Below, piece by piece: positions 49,495 to 56,881 of a stretch of DNA of 64,000 nt (the first letter of the stretch is position 1; every line of letters begins with the position of its first letter). The translations under genes were made by a program, and so were the position numbers. The stretch comes from Tannerella forsythia (GTDB lineage Bacteria; Bacteroidota; Bacteroidia; Bacteroidales; Tannerellaceae), in assembly GCF_001006485.1 (NCBI RefSeq), contig NZ_JUET01000010.1:39384-103383 (forward strand), given 5' to 3'. The notes under the pieces were generated by a model. It made no database searches, had not been told where the DNA came from, and worked only from the letters and a program-made list of their open reading frames with translations.

Positions 49495-50718
49495 TCATCT
49501 ATTTTTCGGCATCAGCAACCATGCGACGATACCCGCTATACCGGTGAGAGCAACAAAAAGTGCGGCAAAGAGCTTATCACTCCGTCGGGAAGCAATGACT
49601 GTGACAAGCAATGCCAGCAGCAGATTGATTGCCCACGCACGATATTCCGTAACATGTAGCCGGGGATAAAGAAAATGACTGTCCGGTTCCTGAAACGTGA
49701 TATAAAAAGGGAAGAGCCATCCCGACACCTTATCCCAGCGGTTCGGTTCTCTTGCAATGGCATGTTCGGACACTCTCTTCAAGGTCTCGGTCTCCAATCC
49801 GTAATACCGGCGTCCCTGCGGCGTGGTGATAATTACCGTCCAGTAGAGTAGGTTACCCATCACCGTTACCTCGTCACAGTCGATGTCGATCGGGTCGAGG
49901 TCCAATTTCACCGGCACGTATTGCCCTTCGCGACTCTCTAAGATATACAGCCCCCCCTGCCGGTCGAATAGAAAGCCGTAGAAACGTTTATTCGACGCCT
50001 CATACATCGAAAACCAAGCCATATCCATGTCTTTATCGATACGTGTATCCTTAACGAACGGACGATTGTTGACCATTTTGAGGTGATAAAGCCGCCCCTG
50101 AGAATCGAGAGTGAAATAGCCTTCGTCATACGGTTTGCGCGGATTCGGATTGCCAACGACCCAACGTGCGGGGAATGTATAGCCGGCTTTTTCGAGCGCC
50201 CGTGCAAACAAATCGCTCTTTTCCCGATTAACGGTATTCGTCTGCACGTCGATAAACTCGATCCCGTCTTTCAGGCGAAACACATCATCCGGCATTTCCA
50301 ACCCGACTCGTTTGGGCATTGATTCGAAGAGGATATACAATCCTTTATCCGGTGTCTTCCGCTCTTTCGGAGTATACCGGAAGACAACTGTTGCAGCCCG
50401 TAACAGAGGCGGGCTGATAGCCGTACCGCAAATGCTGTCGGGCAGACGTCCGTCGGCCATAAGCTGACGATAATTGAGGAATGGCATCAATGAGTCGAAC
50501 TGCGCCGTCGTATATTTATTTCCTTGCAGATCGCTGAGCGGCATCTCCTTGTCTTTATAATCTATGATGCCCCAATCCTTCATCACCGCACTGTAATAGA
50601 CGAATGGATAGCTGTCCGGCGAATCCGTAGCCATCCGGACGAATGACGGGATGATCCACATCCCCGTAAAAGTGACGAAGAGCAGAATCGTATAGTAAAT
50701 AAATGGTTTGCGTATCAT
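49495..50718 (-). CDS. DUF4857 family membrane protein
   Basis: A 407-residue protein. It has one N-terminal helix (about 7-28), a large beta-rich extracytoplasmic part, and two helices at the C-terminus (about 358-402). It matches the Bacteroidetes family DUF4857, found beside ABC-transporter genes as here. The soluble part has many Tyr, Asp and Gly turns that suggest a propeller-like fold. No catalytic motif is visible. It probably works with the permease encoded 23 nt upstream. Confidence 0.72.
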   Translation of the reverse strand: MIRKPFIYYTILLFVTFTGMWIIPSFVRMATDSPDSYPFVYYSAVMKDWGIIDYKDKEMPLSDLQGNKYTTAQFDSLMPFLNYRQLMADGRLPDSICGTAISPPLLRAATVVFRYTPKERKTPDKGLYILFESMPKRVGLEMPDDVFRLKDGIEFIDVQTNTVNREKSDLFARALEKAGYTFPARWVVGNPNPRKPYDEGYFTLDSQGRLYHLKMVNNRPFVKDTRIDKDMDMAWFSMYEASNKRFYGFLFDRQGGLYILESREGQYVPVKLDLDPIDIDCDEVTVMGNLLYWTVIITTPQGRRYYGLETETLKRVSEHAIAREPNRWDKVSGWLFPFYITFQEPDSHFLYPRLHVTEYRAWAINLLLALLVTVIASRRSDKLFAALFVALTGIAGIVAWLLMPKNR

Positions 50719-50741
50719 ATACCGTTATTTTTTACGAAATA

Positions 50742-51416
50742 TTATCCGGGCGATCCGTCTTTGAACCGTGCAGCGGAATAGAACGGGAAGCTAAGTCCTG
50801 CAATAAGTATAAGAGTCAGGCAGGGCAAAAAAGTCATATAAGCGCCTGATGGGGCATCCATAAAGAAAAGGTATAACCCCGCGGCAGCCACGAGTGTATT
50901 GGCCACACGCCTGCGCCATACGGGTTCCACACAAACCCATGCCGTAAAAAGATAGCAGGCAAGCCCTCCCTCGAAATAAGGCAGAAGTTGCCAGGTCATC
51001 GCATGCAGCATTTCAACAGCATAATGACGGGAGAGTCCGGCATACAGCGCCACGTACATCGGCAGGAAGGCAGCCGACAGTATGGCCATGCCATACAGCA
51101 ACGTTACAAAGACAATCTTCGACTCGCGTAACGGCAGATGAAGGGTTAGTTTCAATCGCTTGTCCGTCATCTCCGGGATAAACTGGGCCACTCCGAGCAG
51201 CAGACCTGTCAAAAGCGGAAACCATTTCGTGACCTCCGGCACGAGTGACATGTCTTTTAACAAGACAGCCGACCAGGCCTGTACCGCCCCGTTGACGCGA
51301 AGCGTCTGCTCCATCTGTACCAACGCGTACACCAGCAAGGCAACAAGCAGCAGAAGTATAAGCCCAACCGTCCGCCGCGTCTTGATCCATTCTTTATAAA
51401 AGATTGCACTGAACAT
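50742..51416 (-). CDS. ABC-transporter permease-like membrane protein
   Basis: A 224-residue protein starting MFSAIFYKEWIKTRRTVGLI, typical of ABC-2-like permeases. It has about six hydrophobic segments and a conserved-looking cytoplasmic loop (KRLKLTLHLPLRESKIV). Such half-size permeases pair with a single ATPase, here the gene ending 6 nt upstream. The substrate is unknown. Confidence 0.78.
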   Translation of the reverse strand: MFSAIFYKEWIKTRRTVGLILLLLVALLVYALVQMEQTLRVNGAVQAWSAVLLKDMSLVPEVTKWFPLLTGLLLGVAQFIPEMTDKRLKLTLHLPLRESKIVFVTLLYGMAILSAAFLPMYVALYAGLSRHYAVEMLHAMTWQLLPYFEGGLACYLFTAWVCVEPVWRRRVANTLVAAAGLYLFFMDAPSGAYMTFLPCLTLILIAGLSFPFYSAARFKDGSPG

Positions 51417-51422
51417 AATCGA

Positions 51423-52298
51423 TTAATATTTTCCGGTTAAACCGATAAATGCATCTTCGAGCGAGAGCTGCTCCTCTTTCAACCCGTTCACCCCACAAGG
51501 CGACAAGACCTGTTCCACTTCCTCCTTCGGGGCAAAGGAGTATGTCTCCCACCGGTTACCGGTCCTTTCGGTATGCCACAACCTCTCGTCGGCCGGTATC
51601 TTCACTCCATCGCAGACAAAGCGGAAACGCCTGAATCGCTCCATGATATATCGAGTCGGTTCATGCAGCAGGATACGTCCGTAATCCATAATCATGCAGT
51701 CATCGATGAGCATCTCCATATCCTGAATGATATGGGAGGTCAGGAAAATCGTTTTGTTCCCGGCCGTAGCATACTCCCGGAGGTATTCAACGAACAGACG
51801 ACGGTAACCGGGATCTAATCCCATCGAGAAATCATCCAGAATGAGCAGATCGGGGTCTTGGGCAAATAACAGACCGAGCGCCACCTGCGAACGTTGTCCG
51901 CACGACATGGTACTGATCTTCTGGGTCGGCGTAACCTGTAATTTCCGTAGAAGCTCGTAGTAGGCATCCCTCTTCCAGTTTGGGAAAAAACGACTGTAAA
52001 ACCGCTCAATCTGTTCAACGTTGAAGTATGTATGCTGGATATGTCCTTCGAGTAGCAGTCCGATACGCGCTTTCGTCGAGGGAGAGAGCGATTCCATCCG
52101 CTCGCCGAAGATACGGCAGATGCCCGAACGAGGTTTAAGGTATCCGTTCAAGATATTGATGATCGTCGTTTTGCCGGTCCCGTTCTTACCCAGAAGTCCC
52201 AGAATCTTCCCTTGTTTGACTTCAAAGTTCAGATTCTCATAGATTAGCTTCTTGCCGTAGTAATGAGTAATATTTTCGCAGTGAATAATCGTTTCCAT
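51423..52298 (-). CDS. ABC-transporter ATP-binding protein
   Basis: A 291-residue ATPase with Walker A GKNGTGKTT (residues 37-45), an unusual signature MSCGQ (131-135, for LSGGQ), Walker B LLILDD (151-156, Asp in the catalytic Glu place), and the switch His in LTSHIIQD. It energises the permease encoded just downstream. The C-terminal 80 residues are an accessory domain. It heads the operon ABC-permease-DUF4857-OB lipoprotein-PepSY protein; iron or heme handling is only a guess from the PepSY member. Confidence 0.87.
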   Translation of the reverse strand: METIIHCENITHYYGKKLIYENLNFEVKQGKILGLLGKNGTGKTTIINILNGYLKPRSGICRIFGERMESLSPSTKARIGLLLEGHIQHTYFNVEQIERFYSRFFPNWKRDAYYELLRKLQVTPTQKISTMSCGQRSQVALGLLFAQDPDLLILDDFSMGLDPGYRRLFVEYLREYATAGNKTIFLTSHIIQDMEMLIDDCMIMDYGRILLHEPTRYIMERFRRFRFVCDGVKIPADERLWHTERTGNRWETYSFAPKEEVEQVLSPCGVNGLKEEQLSLEDAFIGLTGKY

Positions 52299-52329
52299 TC
52301 AAAACCAAGCACACTAAGTGAATAATTTT

Positions 52330-52337
52330 CAAAGATA
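52330..52337 (-). promoter_or_regulatory. -7 promoter box of the ABC operon
   Basis: The minus strand reads TATCTTTG, 31 nt before the ATG at 52298. A -33 box is not clear. Confidence 0.5.
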
Positions 52338-52372
52338 CGCAAAACATTTATGACTGCATGTATCGTGTAAAT

Positions 52373-52405
52373 AAAAAAAGTCGCCCGAGTATTTTCCCGA
52401 ACGAC
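52373..52405 (-). terminator. Terminator of the rplM-tsf operon
   Basis: On the minus strand an 8-bp stem (52398-52405 with 52380-52387, two G-U pairs) and a 10-nt loop are followed by seven T. It lies 27 nt after the tsf stop. Confidence 0.8.
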
Positions 52406-52432
52406 CTTTTATTTAAATAACAGGACAAACGA

Positions 52433-53257
52433 TCAGTCTACATTCAGCGTAACGCGTTTAAACGCAGTTACCGTCAATCCCTTGTCTTGTTGTTGGAGAT
52501 ACTGTTCAACCGTGAGTTTCGCATCCTTCACGTATTCTTGTTGCAACAAGGTGTTCTCTTTGTAGAACTTCTGCAAAGCACCTTCAGCAATACGATCCAG
52601 CAGGTTTTCCGGTTTTCCTGCTTCGAGGGCTTTGTCGCGGGCAATCTGCTTCTCCGTATCCAGCACGTGCTGAGGTACATCGGCCGGGGTCACGGCCACC
52701 GGATTCATGGCGGCTACCTGCATCGCGATCTCGCGGGCAACCTGATGGTCAAGCTCCTGATTGAACGCCACAATAGCAGCCAGCTTATTGCCCGGATGAA
52801 TATACGATACCGTAGAAGCTCCTTTCACATATTCATATTCTCCAAGTTCCATCTTCTCCCCCGTAACTCCGACACGGTCCGTGATATGGTTCTCGATCGA
52901 ACGACCGTCACTCAGAGCCATCTTAAGCAACTCTTCTTTTGTGGCCGGCTTGTTACTCATCGCCGCATTGAGAATATCCTGTGTCAAGGCTACAAAATCT
53001 GCATTTTTAGCCACAAAATCCGTTTCACATTTCAGGGCTACGACTGCCGCAAAGTCACCGTTTTCGGTTGCCAATACACAACCTTCGGACGCCTCGCGAT
53101 CGGAACGCTTCGCTGCTACGGCCTGTCCTTTTTTGCGAATAATCTCCATAGCTTTGTCGAAGTCGTTGTTTGCTTCTTCCAAAGCCTTCTTGCAATCCAT
53201 CATACCCGCTCCGCTCATCTTGCGCAAGTGGGTGATATCTGCCATTGTTACTGCCAT
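52433..53257 (-). CDS. tsf: Elongation factor Ts
   Basis: A 274-residue translation factor that exchanges GDP for GTP on EF-Tu. The UBA-like N-terminus reads LRKMSGAGMMDCKKALEEAN, and the conserved CETDFVAKN lies near residue 80. Length is normal. It follows rpsB by 17 nt, the near-universal rpsB-tsf order. Confidence 0.97.
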   Translation of the reverse strand: MAVTMADITHLRKMSGAGMMDCKKALEEANNDFDKAMEIIRKKGQAVAAKRSDREASEGCVLATENGDFAAVVALKCETDFVAKNADFVALTQDILNAAMSNKPATKEELLKMALSDGRSIENHITDRVGVTGEKMELGEYEYVKGASTVSYIHPGNKLAAIVAFNQELDHQVAREIAMQVAAMNPVAVTPADVPQHVLDTEKQIARDKALEAGKPENLLDRIAEGALQKFYKENTLLQQEYVKDAKLTVEQYLQQQDKGLTVTAFKRVTLNVD

Positions 53258-53274
53258 AATATAGTTCTTTATGA

Positions 53275-54135
53275 TTAAATTTCGTCTTCTTCTCCCTCTT
53301 CATTCGAAGCGGCAGTTGCTCTCGGAGTCTCCTCCTCTTCTTCTTTTTTCGCACGTCTGGCTCCCGTTTTTGCCCGACGTTCGCGTCTCGGTGTCTCTTC
53401 ACCGTCTTCGCTTACGGTCTTTTCCGACTCCTCTTTATCTCTGGCCGCTTTACCTTCCTGAAGACCTTCGTTAATCGCTTCGCAAAGCACGCCCAAAATC
53501 AAGTCGACCGATTTCGTCGCATCGTCGTTAGCCGGAATAACGAAGTCTATATTCGTCGGGTCGGAGTTCGTATCGACCATGGCAAACACCGGAATACCGA
53601 GGCGATTGGCTTCACGCACAGCAATGTGCTCCTTCATTACGTCTACCACGAACAGGGCTGCCGGCAAACGATTCAGGTCGGCAATCGAACCGAGCATCTT
53701 TTCCAGCTTGGCACGCTGACGGGTAATTTGTAATTTCTCACGTTTGGATAGATTATCAAAAGTGCCGTCCTTGCTCATCCTGTCGATCGTCGACATTTTC
53801 TTGATGGCTTTACGGATGGTCGGGAAGTTAGTCAACATACCGCCCGGCCAGCGTTCGATCACGTAGGGCATACCCACCGACGTTGCTTTATCGGCTACGA
53901 TCTGCTTGGCTTGTTTCTTAGTCGCCACAAACAGGATCTTCCGTCCGGAACAGGCGATGTTCTTCAGCGCTTCCGCCGCTTCGTCTACTTTCGCAGCGGT
54001 TTTATACAAATCAATGATGTGAATACCATTGCGCTCCATAAAAATGTAAGGAGCCATTGCAGGATTCCATTTTCTTTTCAAGTGTCCGAAATGAACGCCT
54101 GCTTCCAATAACTGATCAAAATTTAATCTTGACAT
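53275..54135 (-). CDS. rpsB: 30S ribosomal protein S2
   Basis: A 286-residue S2 with the usual core (LLEAGVHFGHLKRKWNPAM, PGGMLTNF, DTNSDP). The C-terminal tail of about 55 residues is very rich in Glu, Lys, Arg and Ala, beyond the 241-residue E. coli protein; such tails vary between Bacteroidetes. A 141-nt gap separates it from rpsI. Confidence 0.97.
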   Translation of the reverse strand: MSRLNFDQLLEAGVHFGHLKRKWNPAMAPYIFMERNGIHIIDLYKTAAKVDEAAEALKNIACSGRKILFVATKKQAKQIVADKATSVGMPYVIERWPGGMLTNFPTIRKAIKKMSTIDRMSKDGTFDNLSKREKLQITRQRAKLEKMLGSIADLNRLPAALFVVDVMKEHIAVREANRLGIPVFAMVDTNSDPTNIDFVIPANDDATKSVDLILGVLCEAINEGLQEGKAARDKEESEKTVSEDGEETPRRERRAKTGARRAKKEEEEETPRATAASNEEGEEDEI

Positions 54136-54276
54136 TTCTTTCTTTTGTTGTTAAATCGTTTACATTCTGTTTCATTCAACCGTCCGGTAGTTCTCCGACA
54201 TTTCTCCATGCAGAAAAAATCCGGACAATTTAGATACTAAACGCCTTTTCTACTTGCAAGCAACTCACAAATGACA

Positions 54277-54663
54277 TTAACGTTTACTGAACTGGAACCG
54301 TTTACGCGCTTTCGGACGTCCCGGTTTCTTACGTTCTACCGCACGCGGGTCGCGTGTTACGAAACCTTCGGCCTTAAGTGTCGGCTTCGACTCGGGATTG
54401 ATCTTAATCAATGCGCGTGTGATCGCCAGACGAGCCGCTTCCGACTGTCCCTTAAATCCGCCGCCGACCAAATTCACCTTGATATCGTATTGGCCGTCCA
54501 CACTCAACACGCTGAGGGGTTGCTTCACTACGAATTGCAGGATCGGGGAGGGAAAATAATCGGACAATTCACGGCGGTTCACCGTAATTTTTCCATTTCC
54601 TTCGCTAACGTATACACGGGCAATGGCCGCCTTACGTCTTCCTATTGCATTTACTACTTCCAT
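54277..54663 (-). CDS. rpsI: 30S ribosomal protein S9
   Basis: A 128-residue S9 with NAIGRRKAAIARVYV at the start, GGGFKGQSEAARLAITRAL in the middle, and the C-terminal RKKPGRPKARKRFQFSKR that reaches the ribosomal P site. It lies 5 nt after rplM. Confidence 0.97.
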   Translation of the reverse strand: MEVVNAIGRRKAAIARVYVSEGNGKITVNRRELSDYFPSPILQFVVKQPLSVLSVDGQYDIKVNLVGGGFKGQSEAARLAITRALIKINPESKPTLKAEGFVTRDPRAVERKKPGRPKARKRFQFSKR

Positions 54664-54668
54664 GAAAT

Positions 54669-55124
54669 TTAGTTAAGTGAGTTTATATCTATCGACTTCG
54701 GCTGCTGGGCTTCGTGCTTATGCTCCGAACCTGCATAGACATACAGATTATTGAGCAATTTATCTCCCAGACGGTTCTTGGGAAGCATGCCTTTTACCAC
54801 CTTACGGAACAGACGGTCTTCTCCTTTCGCCATTAATTGGGCGGGAGTGATTTCACGCTGGCCGCCGGGATATCCGGTATGCTTAAAATAAATACGGCCG
54901 TTCCACTTATTTCCCGTCAGAACGACTTTGTCTGCATTAATAATAATCACATTGTCACCACAGTCAACGTGCGGGGTGAAATTCGGTTTGTACTTGCCGC
55001 GTAATAATTTGGCGACTTTCGTACAAATGCGTCCCAACGATTGGCCGGTTGCATCGACAACCACCCACTCCTTGTTTACAGTTGCTTTGTTTGCAGAAAT
55101 GGTCTTAAAACTTAACGTATCCAC
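54669..55124 (-). CDS. rplM: 50S ribosomal protein L13
   Basis: About 151 residues from a GTG start at 55124 (MDTLSFKTISANKATVNKEW). VVDATGQSLGRICTKVAKLL and YKHTGYPGG-like YFKHTGYPGGQRE identify L13. The frame is open to an ATG at 55166, but the extra 14 residues are unlike the family. It is the first gene of rplM-rpsI-rpsB-tsf. The leader of about 120 nt after the promoter could hold an autoregulatory site, but none was recognised. Confidence 0.94.
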   Translation of the reverse strand: MDTLSFKTISANKATVNKEWVVVDATGQSLGRICTKVAKLLRGKYKPNFTPHVDCGDNVIIINADKVVLTGNKWNGRIYFKHTGYPGGQREITPAQLMAKGEDRLFRKVVKGMLPKNRLGDKLLNNLYVYAGSEHKHEAQQPKSIDINSLN

Positions 55125-55250
55125 TGTTATTTCTTTATAAATTAATACTAAAAAACGCGCCTTCACTCCCTTTCTACTCTTCGGACACAGAAGAATTTAG
55201 CAAGGTGTTAAGAACGAACTGTTTGAACACTTTAGATAATAATCGGGTGG

Positions 55251-55280
55251 CAAAGGTACGACTTTTATCCGAATACACAA
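55251..55280 (-). promoter_or_regulatory. Promoter of the rplM operon
   Basis: On the minus strand TTG (55278-55280) and TACCTTTG (55251-55258) are spaced 19 nt, matching the Bacteroidetes consensus. Confidence 0.65.
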
Positions 55281-55315
55281 CACAAGCTCAGGACTTTTTT
55301 CTTAGAGACGACATA

Positions 55316-55576
55316 TTAAAAGACGATTTCTATCGTTTGTTGAGGTCTCAATCCGGCTGGTTTCTTCTGAATTCGGGGAATAAAAGAGTTCAAAAAAGTC
55401 TTGAGCCACTCGATAATGAAGGAGTTGATCTTTTGAATAATGTATATAATTTGTGCTGTTTGTCCGGTCCACTTTGACACAAGGCGCATAATGCCTGCTT
55501 TTTTCAACGATTTGTTCAATAATGCCGTCGGCGTACCTATGACATCAATGCGAATAATCGCATCCTCCAAACTCAA
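55316..55576 (-). pseudogene. Possible remnant of a coding sequence, unidentified
   Basis: An 86-codon frame without ATG (it opens with TTG; upstream codons read IKQLIQYLSLEDAIIRID before a stop). The peptide looks natural, with an amphipathic start and LVSKWTGQTAQIIYIIQKIN, but I cannot assign a family. Position between the ribosomal operon and the duplicated namZ block suggests a decayed gene, possibly a transposase fragment. This is an inference. Confidence 0.3.
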
Positions 55577-55610
55577 GTATTGAATCAGTTGTTTAATGCG
55601 TCAGCCCTGG

Positions 55611-56881
55611 GATTTCTCCCCTTTTTCAACTACTTTTACACCCCGAAAAAGAAACATATTATTTGCAATGAAACGAAATATCCTGTCATTATTTCTGCTC
55701 CTGATGCTTTGGGTTTCAGCAACAGGGACTATCTCCGCGCAACAGCGGAACAAGCGTGTCGTACCGGGTAACGAACGGATGGATAGCATTTGCACCCGGT
55801 TGAAAGATAAACGGGTGGCGCTGGCCGTGAATCATACCTCGATCCTCGGAACCGGTTTTACGCACCTGTTAGATACGTTGCTGGCACAAAAGATCGATAT
55901 CAGAAAGGTTTTTGCTCCCGAGCACGGCTTTCGCGGTACGGCCGATGCCGGTGCGACCGTTCACGACAGCCGCGACCCGAAAACGGGTGTCCTCATCGTT
56001 TCGGTTTACGGAAAAAATAAAAAACCGAGCGCCGAACAGTTGGCCGACGTCGATATCATTGTCTTCGACATTCAAGACGTGGGGGCGCGTTTCTTTACCT
56101 ACATCAGTACGATGCATTACCTGATGGAGGCTTGTGCGGAACACGGCAAGGAGCTGATGGTGTTAAACCGCCCGAACCCGAACGACTATGTAGACGGCCC
56201 GGTGCGTCAGCCGGGATTCGAGTCGTTTGTCGGCGTCCATCCGATCCCCGTTTTGCACGGGCTGACCGTCGGCGAACTGGCGCAAATGATCAACGGCGAA
56301 GGGTGGTTGCCCTCGGCCGCTACCTGCAAACTGACTGTCATTAAAATGTTGAACTGGCAACATGGCGACGCTTACCAGCCGACCGTCCGACCTTCTCCGA
56401 ATCTCCCGAACGATCAGGCCGTCCGCCTCTATCCTTCGCTCTGTTTCTTTGAAGGGACGTGCATGAGTGTCGGGCGGGGAACGCATTTCCCGTTCCAGAT
56501 CGTCGGGTATACCCTGCCGCAGACCGGCTCGTTCACCTTCGTCCCCACGGCTATTCCCGGCATGGATACTGCTCCGCTTTATAAAGACAAAACCTGCTAC
56601 GGCGACGACCTGCGTTATTACCCCTTCGCAGGAGGCCTTACGCTCTCTTTCGTCATCGACTTCTTTGCTCGCACCGGCCGAAACGAAAAGCTGTTTTTCA
56701 ACCGCCCGCGCTGGTTCGACCTGCTGGCCGGAACGGATGCGCTGCGCAAACAAATCCTTGACGGAGTACCCGAAGCCGAAATCCGCGCTACATGGCAATC
56801 CGGTCTCGACGAATACAAACAGATACGCAAAAAATACCTCCTCTACCCGGACTACCCCGAAGCAGAGTGAGGGTTAAAACG
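55611..56881 (+). repeat. Inverted duplicate block, namZ copy 2
   Basis: The counterpart of 9583-10853, equal in length (1,271 bp) and opposite in orientation. Here the match runs into the last codon of the intact convergent barrel gene, which suggests that this locus is the original. Confidence 0.8.
55668..56870 (+). CDS. namZ: DUF1343 family protein, probable exo-beta-N-acetylmuramidase NamZ (copy 2)
   Basis: 400 residues, nearly identical to copy 1 at 9594-10796. Most differences fall in the signal peptide (ILSLFLLLMLWVSATGTISA against IIAFFLFLTLCIAATGTVFA). The mature parts differ at about ten sites, such as Glu/Gly after SIL, Cys/Arg in HDS-DPKTG and Asp/Asn in VL-RPNPN. Conserved features are as in copy 1. 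The stop lies 3 nt before the stop of the convergent barrel gene. Two near-identical copies may raise dosage or differ in export or specificity. Confidence 0.85.
   Translation: MKRNILSLFLLLMLWVSATGTISAQQRNKRVVPGNERMDSICTRLKDKRVALAVNHTSILGTGFTHLLDTLLAQKIDIRKVFAPEHGFRGTADAGATVHDSRDPKTGVLIVSVYGKNKKPSAEQLADVDIIVFDIQDVGARFFTYISTMHYLMEACAEHGKELMVLNRPNPNDYVDGPVRQPGFESFVGVHPIPVLHGLTVGELAQMINGEGWLPSAATCKLTVIKMLNWQHGDAYQPTVRPSPNLPNDQAVRLYPSLCFFEGTCMSVGRGTHFPFQIVGYTLPQTGSFTFVPTAIPGMDTAPLYKDKTCYGDDLRYYPFAGGLTLSFVIDFFARTGRNEKLFFNRPRWFDLLAGTDALRKQILDGVPEAEIRATWQSGLDEYKQIRKKYLLYPDYPEAE

Noticed and set aside
55205-55477. Plus-strand 90-codon frame upstream of namZ copy 2
   Set aside because: It starts inside the rplM leader and promoter, and the opposite strand gives a more protein-like peptide; no support.
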